In this document: one piece after another, positions 34,083 to 46,030 of the stretch | Layout: each line of letters starts with the position of its first letter | How positions within the stretch are numbered: the stretch's first letter is position 1 | Assembly (NCBI GenBank): GCA_015680685.1 | Contig: MNCI01027496.1 | Span: 1,488,589-1,552,588, forward strand | DNA: 64,000 bases | Reading direction: 5' to 3' | Source of the DNA: Gnetum montanum | Lineage: Eukaryota; Streptophyta; Gnetopsida; Gnetales; Gnetaceae | The notes under the pieces: generated by a model | Databases searched by the model: none | Told to the model about the DNA's origin: nothing | What the model saw: the letters and a program-made list of their open reading frames with translations, nothing else | Program-made: the position numbers and the translations under genes

Positions 34083-34260
34083 TTAAAAATCAACATACTA
34101 AAAAAGATAAGGAAAAGGCTAAACCAACAATGGCAGAGACTCAATGAACAGCTGCTCAGCAACAAGGTAAACTGCCTACCGCCCCCACTGGATACACTAA
34201 ACCTCCCCCTAATGCTACACCTGGGCCGTCCACATCCCAAGACGCTACACTAGGCCAAGC

Positions 34261-36118
34261 GTAAAATTTTGAGAGGAGAGACCCCTCTCAGTACACACCA
34301 CTGCCCATGAAACCTTCGTAACTGTTCGACCAGCTACTGAAGGTTGGGCTGATGAAGCATAAGCAGTTGTCCCCCGCGGCAATTCAGAGACATGATCGAT
34401 TTTGCCAATTGATCGATAACCTGGGCTTGGTAACCCTAGACGAGCCCCCAATTCCAAGAGGCTTCAGGGTAGATCGTTTCTATGAATAGCATCAACAAAA
34501 TGGACATGGCACAGACTATTGCTTCACTTTGAAGCAAGATATTCAACGAATGATCGATGCAGGCGAGATCACATTTGATGAGGTTAACCCAGTCAAACCG
34601 CAAAACCAGTCCATGGGTATATATAAAGATCCCTTGAACACCAAAGAAGCGCCCTACACGATCAACACTATTTACGTAGACAATAGCAGTGAAATGCCCA
34701 GGAAACCTTTCGTGGTTCATGTTCCCTCCACCCCGCAAATATCGTTACAAACTACATATCCCTCATGCGGTCCTCCTACCTCACGCAAACCTTTTGTCAT
34801 TTGAGTGCCTCCCACTGTGGTGACAACGCAAGTGCCACCCCAAACTAAACCGTGTGTCGTTAGGGTGCCTCCTACTGGTACAATTGCTGGCATGACACCG
34901 TCGAATCGGCTTACCCCCTTTGTGGTCTGGGTGCCACCAGCGATTGCTATGGCTAAGGCAACAATGGTGACCCACCCCATCCCATTTGTCATTCAAGTCC
35001 CAAAACAATCCCACGTTCCAACTCCACATGCTCCCACGCAACCCACATGAGAATGCCTGGCAGACAGGCTCACGAGGGAATGTTTAGAGAAGGAACGTTT
35101 GGCAAAGGAACAATGACTGGCACTAAGGCCTCCGAAGCCAACCCCATTGAGCACAGTGCCTATGAATCCCACCAACAATGAACCAAACACGTGCTGCAAA
35201 AGGGAAGAACTGAGAGCACAACCCATGTCAACGCCAACAGTCACCGAAAGCAACACAAATGCCACCTCGCGCGAGATACAGCTATTAGGTCCAATGGATC
35301 AAGTGGCTTTGGACAAGAATTCACCCAATGGCAAAGACTTAGCTAACACCTTGACGCAGGTCACCCAGGCCCTTAAACAAAATAATATGTCATTAAGCTT
35401 ATATGACCTTGTCTTGACCTCATCAGTTCATCGTGAAGCCCTAGTACAAATGTTGACATTGATCCCTATTAGTGAGAACTTACCTGGGGATGAGCCCTCT
35501 ATACATGCGGTCATGTGTAAACACCAAGAATCCAAATCCAAATCATTAAACTTCCAACCTGAAAACATTAAAATAAACGAGAGAACAGGAGACGTCACTC
35601 ATGAACCCATGTTCATAACCATACAAGTCAATCAGTTCAAGATACATCGGGTACGTGTAGACGATGGAGCAGCCACAAATGTGGTACCTTACCCCGTTGT
35701 AGAACAGTTGGGCCTTACAGACTTAATCAAGCCAACGGCTACAACCTGTCTGAAGTCTTTTAATGGGTCATGAGTAGTGGTCAATGGTACATTGACCTTG
35801 GACTTCATAGCAGGGGATCGGTTCCCCACATTCGTTGACTTTGTGGTTATCGATGAGATGCCTGGCTTCAACTTAAACGTGGGGCAGCCCTGGTTAGCCC
35901 AATTAAAAGCGGTGTCTTCCCCCATCCATCAGGAAATTCACATACCATATGAAGGGGATGAGATCATTATCCATGGAAATACCACTACCTCCACCATCTC
36001 ATCTCACACGGAAGCAAACCCAGGCTCCGATGTTAAATTCGAAGAGCCCGAACTACGTGACCCACAATGCGAACATAAACTTGAAAAACCTGTGACGAAC
36101 AAAACAAACAACACCTGA
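34261..36118 (+). pseudogene. Tat1 gag C-terminal zinc-like region and aspartic protease
   Basis: After gag, 34400-34570 encodes DRFCQLID and NGHGTDYCFTLKQDIQ, resembling the H/C-rich motif after the gag core in Tat elements. A Pro/Val/Thr-rich linker with repeated PFVV/VPP units follows (34690-35040). The protease (35147-36118) has the active-site strand VRVDDGAATNVVP (about 35660) and the later GFNLNVGQPWL. A stop at 35771-35773 interrupts it. The protease would cut the polyprotein. Asp-Asp-Gly-Ala replaces the commoner Asp-Ser/Thr-Gly; related Tat elements vary at the second residue. Confidence 0.8.
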
Positions 36119-36365
36119 AAGGATGACCAGCACATTGAGGGTGATTCCTCAGAAACCACGGAAACAACATCTAAAACAGAAGCATCCGAAAGTATTGACT
36201 TAAAACTCGCTCCATTAGACGTCTCCTGGTCAGAGTTACCTTTCAATGTAATCAGCGAAGGAGATGCTGAATATCGAATTGTCCCCGTTAAACACCATAC
36301 TACCATGAAAACAAAAGAAAATAAAAAAGATGCTAAACAATTAGTAAACATGCGCCTTAGTCCGA

Positions 36366-36615
36366 AATGACGTTAAACTACCACATGTCCACAATGACAT
36401 AAAACTAGCCACGGTTAGAAATGGTCGGTCTACCAAGAAATCCACCAATATCATTTGAAATTTCCCTCATCGACACATGGCCCGAGATGGCCTTAAACTA
36501 GTGCATGGGGCCCGAAATGGCCTTAAACTAGAACATCAAGATTATAGTCCGTCATGACTTTAAACTGACACACAAGTACGCATGGCCCGAAACAGCCCTA
36601 AACTAGAGCACTTCT
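36366..36615. repeat. Tandem array 1 of Tat1 (gcccgaaatggccttaaact type)
   Basis: Irregular units of about 30-50 bp with the shared core gcccga.atggccttaaacta. It lies just after the protease frame and before the 3' end of the antisense gene. Confidence 0.65.
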
Positions 36616-37049
36616 TGACGTTTTCCTTCTCTCAATTCAGGTTCGGCCTCCGAAGTTATGCTCACATTATTGTGTTATTAATTACAGTTTTTCTTCACAT
36701 TCCCCTTTTCACAATTATCCTTTGATTACAAGTATATTCCTACTGGCATCCCTACTTCGTGCATTACACTTAAACAACAAAGCAAACAAAACATTTTACA
36801 TTGCTGCATCATGTTTGCATTTAAACAAAAATAGCCAAAAGAACAAAAGATTTCCACTTTAAATCTACGTTTGTCAGTGTTCAAACAAACTCAAAATTCA
36901 AAGAAAAAAAAATATATATATAGTCATATATAGTTGGACAATTATAACAGTTAACTGATTCCACTCATCAATTCATGTACAACCCAAGGCAAAACATTTA
37001 GTTTACAACTCATGTAAAAATATGAGCCATGATAATATCAAAATGAAAA

Positions 37050-40000
37050 CTAAACATCAAGGTTGGGAGGGCTATCCCCTTCAGACTCTTCGGCACCATG
37101 GGTCCCTGCTCCGCTGGGGCCACCTTCTTGAACATCGTCATCTCCCTGACCCTATGAAAAGGTAAAAGAAAATAGTCAACACAAAAAGGAAAGAGAAAAA
37201 TCCCAAATGTTATTAAACGAACAAAATTCACAAGAATAAACTGCTTATCGTAGGAGACCCCCCTAAACCAAATTCCAACTGACGAAGAATTTCTTCCTCG
37301 GAGACACTAGCCTAGTCAGTCCCATTGAGACCCAGATAGACGTTCACTAAGGCCTTCCCTTTGTCAACCGCCGACCATGTGGGATGTTTCAAGGGAAATT
37401 CACCCACAGAGACCTCCTCGGAAGCAGTCATATTTACCCTCTTGGGTGATTCCATCTTAACTATGGTATGCTTGGCAAATGTATCAAATGCAGTGCGTAG
37501 ACCCAGACCCTCTACGAACATCTCAAGCTGACACTTCTCTATAGATACCTCTTTTAGCGATTTCTTATAATGATACTTATGGGTCTTTTCATCTTGACCC
37601 CACTTCTACACCTTAGAAGCGAAAGACTTCTAATCCTTAATCTTAAGGTTCAATAAATCTATCTAGGCCTTACGCTCTGCTAGCTCCCGAGTCAGTGACA
37701 CATGGCGATTCAGCAAGTTCCAATATCTGGTATAAGTGATCTCAGAAGTTCGCCAAGAATGATCACTTGTTAATCTGGCCGAGGTGAACTCATAAAGGGA
37801 TTTGAGATCATCACGTTCGGCCGATAACTCAGAAACCTCTCTTTCCCTTGCCTGGATCTGCAACCATAGCTGTTCAATGGCACGCCTACAGGTCCAAAGC
37901 GATTTGGTGTTATGCACAAGACATTCTGCCACATCATCATAGACTTGTCTCGGTACTTGTTCAACTTCTGGCGGTAGTGCAGGCAAGCTATCAATACAAA
38001 TAGCCTCAGATGGATCCCACTTTAGTTTAGCCCCTACCCACACGAAAAAAACAAGCATTAGACCTTAGATGGTAAAAAAGAATGTGAAAATCAAAGGAAG
38101 CAAAACGCTTGAGACGTCTGTACCTATTTCAGGGTGAGCTTGCTGAATGTGTTTAACCACCTCGTCAATGATACTGGTGACAAAATCCATTTTGCTTGGC
38201 ATTTTGGTCCAAGTAAACGGTTCATGAGTGCGAGATGGACTAGCTTCAATGGTTGTTTCAGGGGGAACCACTATCATAGGCACTTCTAACCGCATCGTAG
38301 GAATCGTCCTAGTTTTAATATCTTCGTCTGAAAGAGATAAAAAACATAAAATTAAAACACTAAATAATGGAAACAACGATTTACAAGGCAAAAAAATAAA
38401 AATAAAACAAAAAATATACCAGATTCTTTGTTTCCTTACCAATTCGGAGGGTTGCCGAGGTCCAATCTTCCCCTGAGGAAGCCATCAAACATTTCATCAA
38501 CACCATATCGGTCATCGACTAGTTCTATCTCTGTGGTGTCTTATGCCACTTCTTCGGTCACTTCCACCTGATCTTTGCTGACCTCTTCAATTAAATCCAT
38601 TGGGACTTCCTTCTCCTCGATAATCATTTCTAGCTCCTGTCTTCTCACTTCTGGAGTTAGTTCTAAAGACATTCATAGATCCAACATTAGTTTCATGTAA
38701 ACGGTTAAAAAAGAAAAAAAATGAATAAGACAAAAATAACGATGATGGCAATAAAACAAGTGCATCAAGGTTACTTACCTCGCGTAGGCATTTTAAATCG
38801 TATATGCTTCACCCTTGTCTCTTCTACAGTCGGGGCCACCTCTCTAGGGCGTTCGTGCTTCTGAACCTTCGATTTGGCTTTCCCGATGGTCTCCCTGATC
38901 ACCCGATTAGCCCTCCTAGCGGTGTAGGGCACATTATCTGGTTCCAACCCCATGTTGTCATGTGTATGGATTGAACCACCAGATGACCCCTCTGTTGTGA
39001 CAGAAACTGATTCATCGATCCCCTTGGGTGCATCTTGAGACTCAATAAATGGCTAATCCATGGGCGAGATAATTGAGTATGATCCCGCAAAACATATTTG
39101 TTATCTACACGAACCACTAAAAATTCGGCCAGGCGACGTAGATAACTGATGAAGAATGTGAAAGTAAAATGGGATTACGCCTCAACGTTTGAACGCAACC
39201 ACACTATCTCCCCATGGAAACTGGACAGCAAAAACTGGGCCCAATTATAACGCATCCCGGTCTCTAAAATGGTCTGCATGATGCGCATGGCTTCCACCCT
39301 AAGACTCTTCACTTGAGATAGGGATTTAGGAAACACCCGTGCCCTAAACAGGGGATACAGTTCATTGACTTCCACCACCTTTGATGTTCCCTACATTGGG
39401 AACCCCTTAGAGCCCTTGAGAACACCCAACCAATCTTCCAGCTCACACACCACATGGAGCTCCTTCTACGCCCTGTCCAAAACCACGGTCACACCATCTG
39501 TCGGGACACCGAAGAGGTCTGAAAAGAACTGGCTGACAGATGAAAAACTATTTTGACACCCTTGATACGGGTGCTGTAGTAAGTGATAGAGTCATCAAAT
39601 GAATCAACAATTCCAATCATTTCAGTTACAGAGACATCAAGGCTTGGGGTTGTGAATAGCTCCATGAGGCTGGCATCATTGAAACAATAGACGATAGGCA
39701 GTGGGGCATTGGTACGTAACCATCACTGCGCCTTGTTGACTTTCCCAAATTTCATGGACAAGGTGCTCTCAGTCCGCCCTGTCGTGATAGTGTCTCCACC
39801 AGGGGAACATTAACTGTAAGCACAATGTAAAACCATAGCACCAGTATAACCAACGTTGCAGCCGAACAAACAAACTAAGGCGTTAGAGAAATATCATCAC
39901 TTACCTTCAGTCATGGGATTCATATTGCTAGGAGCCAAATCAGTATCATGGGGGAAAATCGGTCCATTACGTGACCAATCCCCATGCAGCCACCCCTGAG

Positions 40001-41279
40001 CCACGCATTGCGCAAACGCCTTGGATAACTATTTATGAAAATGAACGATGTCACCTTTAGTCTGAGCTAATACAGCTCCACAGAGAGTGGGACCTACCAT
40101 GAAGGTCTCTAAAGCGGTGTGAGCTAGTGCAAGTCCATCGTCACCTAGGCATATTCCATCTTTGTCAACTTGGGGCCTGCAAAAGAACGGTCATCAGAAC
40201 AGGAGCAAACACTAAACAACAGAATAGAAACGACAAATTAAACAACCTTACCTCTCCACCCTGTACATCGTGCCCGGAGGGTTCTGAAATAATGTGTGCG
40301 CACGAGTGGCTAAAAATAAGGTGCTATTGAGATAGTAAGGGCCACATGGCAATAAGTCCCATACACATGATAACGGATGGGTAGATCTGGGCCCTCGAAA
40401 GAGACCGTCCTCAATCGCAAGCGGTCCCTCGTCAATGTCCATCATGAAAGCCATAACGCCGCTTGAAGATCCTAGGAACATTATCTCAAGCATGCTTCGC
40501 GTTATTTTTTCACTTAGATGGGACCATATTACTACCCTGAATCTGTCTAAAATGAAGGCAAAAAACTCACAGGACCCTTCCTTGAACCATACCCCATTGT
40601 TATCAATAGTCATATTAGGGGCAGGTTCGTTGGAATCAATGGGCCCGAACCAAGCCAGAATCCCAAGCAGCTCAACCACTAAGAGGAAAGGCTTAGGATC
40701 CCTGCAAATACCCAAAATGCCATGGTAAATCAATTCTACGCGAAAATGAAATAATGAAATGAAGTTCCACATTTGGGGCCAATACTTCAAAAAAAGTTGC
40801 AAATTGTTTACACTCAGCGTGTAGACCCTGCATGCTGGAAAACTATTTGCACTCAGCGTGTGGACCCTGCACACTGAAAAACTATTTATGCTCAATGTGC
40901 AGACCCTGCACACTAGAAAACTATTTGCGCTCAGCGTGCAGACCCTATACACTGGAAAACTATTTACGCTCAGCGTCGTTCTCGTACGCTGAAACATACA
41001 ACCAGAGACCTCACGCAAATCCCATATGCCCAAATAGCAAATACGAAAGAAAGCAATTAACCAAGGCAAGATCACAGCCGACCTGCACGCTAATCCAGGC
41101 CACGATGGAATCCTAGGCCTAGGCAAACACTGAAGCATGGCCTCACTTTCCTCTGCGAAGGTCAAGCTGGGCTCCTTCCTTCCGTGGCCTTCTACTTCCT
41201 TTCCCTTACCCATCGCTTTACACCGAGCTGAACCCTGCACACTAGGGTTTGGTCCTTTACGCCGAGCTGAACCTTGCAT
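37050..41279 (-). CDS. Antisense multi-exon gene inside Tat1, function unknown
   Basis: Runs opposite to Tat1 between protease and RT. Supported junctions: donor at 40252 (GAGAG|gtaagg) with acceptor at 40184 (ttttgcag); donor after MTE at about 39904 (gtaagtgatg); donor at about 38780 (gtaagtaacc); acceptor about 38330 (ctctttcag). Parts in order: an N-terminus with MGKGKEVEGHGRKEP (from 41213); about 40740-40253 with YHGILGICRDPKP and LAWFGPIDSNEPAP; a long coiled-coil exon (about 38033-37663, IQAREREVSELSAERDDLKSL); and a last exon ending in an acidic tail (QEGGPSG, EESEGDSPPNLDV) with stop TAG 37050-37052. A few stops show decay. The exon map is incomplete. I do not recognise the family. 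The start could be 41213 or 41279. Confidence 0.6.
40808..40985 (-). repeat. 39-bp tandem array in the antisense gene
   Basis: Five units of about 39 bp (plus strand cgtgtagaccctgcatgctgg + aaaactatttgcactca). The length keeps the minus frame open as a 13-residue repeat (TLSVNSFPVYRVC type). It may lie in an intron or be translated. The words gtagaccctg and cacgctg are the same as in the Tat1 leader array. Confidence 0.8.
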
Positions 41280-41459
41280 GCTGGGGTTTGGTATGCTGGG
41301 GTTTTAACCCTGCACGCTCGGGTCTAATCTTGTACGCTACACTGAACACTACACGCCGAAGATGACTGTGCCTTCACGTCGTCGCTGTGGTTCTGAGGTT
41401 CACGTTAAAACTGTTGTTTGATGTCCACATTCACGCTGAAACTATCACCTGAAATGTAT

Positions 41460-41570
41460 GTTCACGCTGCGACTTGGGTTTACACTCACGCCGCGACTTG
41501 GATTTACGCTCACGCTGCAACTTGGGTTTACACTCATGCTACGATTTGGCTCATGTTCACACTGCCTTTG
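41460..41570 (-). repeat. 30-bp tandem array upstream of the antisense gene
   Basis: Four units of the type cacgctgcgacttgggtttacactca. Located between the possible TATA box (41602-41613) and the first ATG, so it would lie in the antisense 5' UTR. Confidence 0.75.
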
Positions 41571-41601
41571 TTGACTGACAGGTTCATGCTCACACCTTGC
41601 A

Positions 41602-41613
41602 TTATATATATAT
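41602..41613 (-). promoter_or_regulatory. Possible TATA box for the antisense gene
   Basis: ttatatatatat (minus strand atatatatataa), about 320 bases upstream of the first antisense ATG at 41279. It is the only clear TATA-like run near the start. A weak call from sequence alone. Confidence 0.35.
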
Positions 41614-41829
41614 CGCCATGTTGACCCCACCACCATTACCACCAGCTTGAATATTTTATTCAATTTAATCAAAATTAATCAAAGTACAAAGTACGGGCAA
41701 ATGGAAAAGAAAAATAACAAGATAATGAACACTACCACATACCATATTCCCTTGCAAAGAAATTCTGGTTGCCCACACTAAACATTTTGGCGCAAACTCC
41801 TCAATCAACTAGACATCATCAACGAACGG

Positions 41830-42115
41830 TTAAATGGCCCGGTAAGGCCTTAAACTACCACATACGGCTCGGTAAGGCCTTAAACTGCCACATTCGGCCT
41901 GGTAAGGCCTTAAACTACCACATTCGGCCCGGTAAGGCCTTAAACTACATTTGGCCCGGTAAGGTCTTAAATTGCCACATTTGGCCCGGTAAGGTCTTAA
42001 ACTGCAACATACGGCCCGGTAAGGCCTTAAATTGCCACATTTGGCAGGGTAAGGCCTTAAACTTCCACATTCGGCCCGGTAAGGCCTTAAACTGCCATGC
42101 GTCCAGGTATGATGA
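41830..42115. repeat. Tandem array 2 of Tat1 (ggcccggtaaggccttaaactgccacatt)
   Basis: Nine units of about 30 bp, more regular than array 1 and sharing the gcc...taaggccttaaact core. It lies on the other side of the antisense gene, just before the RT region. Open frames here are only translations of the repeat. Confidence 0.9.
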
Positions 42116-42371
42116 TAAACTACCACCGCATACGTACACATAATTTACGTTGCTTAGAAGTGTGTAACAACCCCTACTAGCTCACTCTGCCCTCTGTTTA
42201 TTGACAGGAGCAAGCCTGATGGATTACCAGCATCTATTCACACCATTGACCATCGATTGACCATATGGAAAGATCACAAGAGAAATCAACATAAAGTCTA
42301 TCAACTTAGGTACATCAACAGACAATACATTCGTAGCCTCAACGCAACAAACATTAGACAGCTATGAAGGT

Positions 42372-44240
42372 GTGACAAGATCCTTGGACATAGAACCTGA
42401 TAGCATCACTAAAGATCCTTTAACTGAAACCCCCGTAACCATGCCTGACGACGAAGTTAAGATATTAAAATTGAGCACATTATTGCCACCCCAACTTGCT
42501 AAAGGTATAGAACACATGCTTCGAGACAACATAAAAGCATTCACTTGGTCTCACACTGACATGCCTGGGTTAGATCCTCGAATCGTACAACACAATATTA
42601 TACTCAATCCAAAATTAAGGCCAGTGAAACAAAAAGCACGAAAGGTTAAGCCTGAGGTAGCATTGGCAGTTCGCAATGAGATCACCAGACTTTATCAGGC
42701 TGGTTCATACGGGCTGTTGACTATGCTGACTGGGTATCCAACATGGTCATTATTCCAAAGAAGAATGGAAACATCCGCCTTTGCATTGACTTCTGGGATC
42801 TCAATGTCGCAACCATAAAAGATGATTTCCCCCTGCCTAGCATTGATCAACTAGTTGATTCGACCGCTGGACATGCCTTGTTATCTTTCATGGATGGATT
42901 TTTAGGATATAACCAGATACGCATTAACCCGGAACATTAGCTCAGGACTACCTTTATGACACCATGGGGTACTTTTTGTTAGACGATGATGCCATTCGGT
43001 CTCAAGAATGCCGGGGCCACATATCAAAGGGCAATGACATTTATTTTTAGCGATTACATACTTCATTCACTCAATGAGTATGTGGATGACATTGCAATTA
43101 AATCAAAAACACCAGAGCAACACATCCAAGACTTAGATTTGGTCCTAAAAAGTTGCTTAAAATATGAACTTAGGCTCAACCTAAAGAAATGTGTCTTCGG
43201 GGTAAAAACGGGCAAGATGCTAGGTTTTGTAGTGTCAGAAATAGGAATACGAGTAGATCCAGATAAGGTTAAAGCTGTCATCAATCTAAAACCACCAAGC
43301 AACCTTACGGAACTTCGAGGTCTACAAGGTAGATTACAGTTCATCAGGCATTTCATAGAAAAACTGATGGACAAGTTGAAACCTATGAACCATTTGCTAC
43401 GAAAGAATGTCCACTTTGAATGGACTCCACAATGCCAGGAAGCATTTGATAACATTAAAACGACACTTGTTCAACTACCGACAGTGTACCCTCCATAGAA
43501 CAATAAACCTTTCAACTACCGATCATGTCTATGCTTTGTCAGAAACGAGAAGATGGAACCGAAGTCCCTGTGTACTATTTAAGCCACGCATTAGTGGCCC
43601 ATGAAAAAAAGTAGAACGAGGTGGAGAGGTCATGTTTAGCCCTTGTCTTTTCCCTAAAGAAATGGCGACATTACCTCTTCCATAACCAAGTCAACATAAT
43701 CTGCAAAGATAATATGCTCAGAGCCATCACCGGTAACATTTACGAGTCAAGCAGAATAGCGCGTTGGAAAGCCATGATAGCTGAATTCAACCTACATTAC
43801 ATATCGCAGTCATCAGTCAAGGGTCAAGCCATAGCGAACCAAGTGACTACATCACCAACACATGATCAAGCAACAATAGAGCCAGAGTTTCTAAACGAAA
43901 ACATGAGCACGATAGACATAGTGCCCGATGATTACGAAGCCATTTTAAACTTTGATGGAGCATCCACCTCTCGAGGGGGAAGTGCTGTCACTGTCATCAC
44001 CTATGCCTCTGGGGAGATCTGATCCTTTGCTTACCGCTTCAACTTTCACTGTACCAACAACATAGCAGAGTATGAGGATCTCCTTAGGGGCCTTACGGCA
44101 ACGTTAGCTTCCAACATCACATGACTTGTCGTCAGAGGAGACTCACAACTAGTTTTAAACCAAGTCACAGACGTCTATACATGTAAAGCACAACATTTAC
44201 AACCATACTGTGATTTGGCTAAGCACTTACTGAAGCGATT
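42372..44240 (+). pseudogene. Tat1 reverse transcriptase, RNase H and second RNase H
   Basis: The RT begins in the 42372-42818 frame (LKLSTLLPPQLAKGI) and changes frame near 42705, a one-base indel, to continue with NMVIIPKKNGNIRLCIDF, FLGYNQI and the catalytic YVDDIAIKS (about 43080). The first RNase H (43530-43860) includes PVYYLSHAL and ITGNIY. A second, separate RNase H (about 43930-44300) reads LNFDGAST, NIAEYEDLL, VRGDSQLV and VSRNDNTIADALA. Two RNase H domains in this order define the Tat lineage. The enzymes would copy element RNA into DNA. Stops at 42938 and around 44020 and 44120 disable it. Confidence 0.9.
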
Positions 44241-44479
44241 CAAAAGTATAGATGTGCAACATGTTTCCAGAAACGATAACACCATTGCAGATGCACTTGC
44301 CACGCTAGCTCTAAACATATCACCAAGCATGTTCCACATGTTGCCTAGCGCCATAATCAGTTGCGCTACACCCATAATTGATACTCCTGATGAATTACTG
44401 ATTGCATCTGTTAGTACAACACACGCAGTAGAATGGTATGATGACATAAAAGAGTACCTTCTACACGATGAAACACTGC

Positions 44480-45672
44480 AACACCTAACGAATGCTGAAA
44501 AGGGCACAGTAAAAAAATGTTCTCGACAATATGCACTAGTAGGAGACACGTTGTGTCGTCGATCTTATGAAGGCATACTGTTAACATGCATTAGTAGCAC
44601 TGATGGCCAAACCATCGTCGAGCAAGTACATGATGGACTATGCAGAGGACATATAACATCTAAAGCAATGGTGACAAAAATAAGACGTCTGGGCTATTAT
44701 TGGCCACACATGGAGTATGACTGTTTCTCCAAGGTCAAAACGTGCAGTATCTATCAAAAACAAAGCAATATGATACATGTTCCACCAAATGAGTTGCATA
44801 TAGCCCAAAGCACCTGGCCCTTCCAGAAGTGGGGGTTAGACCTTATTGGGCCAATAACACCCTCATCTTCTGCAGGACATAGCTTCATCATAACCACGAC
44901 AGAGTATTTCATGAAGTGGGTAGAAGCTATTCCCCTTAGAAAGACCACATCCAAACACATATGCAACTTCATTCTAGAAAATGTTGTGACCCGTTTTGGC
45001 ATTCCAATGACCATCATCACGAATAACGGGCCACAGTTCAGCAGTGCCGAAACTAGAAATTTTACTGAAAGCCTAGGGATCAAACATTCACTTTCATCTC
45101 CATACTACCCTCAGAGCAATGGACAAGCTGAAGCTACAAACAAAATCCTAATCATAGTGCTCAAAAGGATGCTTACTCAAAGCAAGAAAAGATGGCATGA
45201 ACAGATGGTATATGCACTATGGGCTTATCGCACTATGCATCAGACTTCTACAGGTAAAACATCATATAGTCTTGTTTATGGTTTAGAAGCTGCTTTACCC
45301 TTGGAATTGCACCTACCGTCTTTAATTATTACACTTTTCGGACTCCTCGACGAAGGACAAAACAATAACTTATGCATTGTTGACTTGGACTTGATAGAAG
45401 AGGAACGCACACGTGCGCTCAATCAGATTGAGTGGTACCAAAAGCAACAATGACATCGCTATTGACACAATGTTCATAAGCGTCCTATCAAGGAAGGCGA
45501 CCTTGTACTCAAAGCCGTTCGGGAACATACGGATAAATTGTCAGCCAACTGGGAAGGGCCCTACTTAGTCACCAAAGCATACGACAACGGAGCATTTAAA
45601 CTAGTCGACATGGAAGGGAATGAACTGGCACATCCGACCAACCATTTGTACTTGAAACCATTCTACATTTGA
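44480..45672 (+). pseudogene. Tat1 integrase
   Basis: Open from 44215 to 45453, then a stop, and continues to KPFYI with its own stop at 45670-45672. The zinc domain reads HDGLCRGH and KTCSIYQKQ; the second Cys is Tyr. The catalytic core has WGLDLIGPI, TNNGPQFS where the usual second catalytic Asp is Asn, and SNGQAEATNK with the Glu. Both changes are single G-to-A-type substitutions. The C-terminal part (LVLKAVREHTDKLSANWEGPYLV) is the usual integrase tail. The protein would have inserted element DNA, but this copy is catalytically broken. Confidence 0.9.
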
Positions 45673-45689
45673 ATGAACTCAGGTATGCG

Positions 45690-46030
45690 CTTGTCCTGGA
45701 ATCATGACGATAAATTGATACCACAACTCATCCTGGAATGATGACGATAAACTGATACCACAGCTCATCTTGGCATCATGACAGTAAACTGATACCACGG
45801 AATGTCCGCAATGACAATAATCTAGCACCTGTCTAGTATGACATTAAACTGCCATAGTCTCATTCGCTAGAGTCCGCTAAGACTATAAATTGGTTTGCCT
45901 CTCCACAGTCCGCCAAGACTATAAACTAGCAACATACCGTCCGCTACAACGCGAAACTGGCAATCTCTAAAGGGTTATGACATAAAACTAACCCACGACA
46001 GTCCGCTATGACTATAAACTGACAAGTTCA
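45690..46030. repeat. Tandem array 3 of Tat1, after integrase
   Basis: Repeats of tcatcctggaatgatgacgataaactgataccaca, then tccgctaagactataaactgg. They are diverged from arrays 1 and 2 but keep the taaactg core. Lies right after the integrase stop. Confidence 0.7.

Larger units (their letters stand above)
32230..34260 (+). pseudogene. Tat1 gag
   Basis: An ATG at 32230 opens MNTANPNAS. A Gln-rich linker leads to the gag core: LTKYNGEGDPNGHLVTF, then LTGRALDWYRALP (about 33650) and later LPHNSISS. In-frame stops occur, for example at 32380-32382, 32743-32745 and 33723-33725. The coding frame changes at each of two single-N joins (33197 and 34026). These changes equal the lengths of the false duplications (41 and 56 bases), so the true gag frame is probably continuous. 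Gag would build the particle; this copy cannot without the stops removed. Confidence 0.85.

Noticed and set aside
34690-35040. Plant extensin-like Pro/Val gene
   Set aside because: The PFVV/VPP repeats are in frame with Tat1 gag-protease and lie between the zinc-like region and protease, so they are a linker of the polyprotein.
40435-40728. Plus-strand 97-codon open frame
   Set aside because: Antisense to the well-formed exon of the Tat1 antisense gene, which has a proper donor at 40252.
31704-42115. CRISPR-like appearance of the regular arrays
   Set aside because: Units are contiguous or diverged, without unique spacers of constant length, and lie inside a plant retrotransposon.
41769-42143. 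Open frames of 124 and 103 codons on both strands
   Set aside because: They are translations of the 30-bp tandem array 2 and have no independent support.
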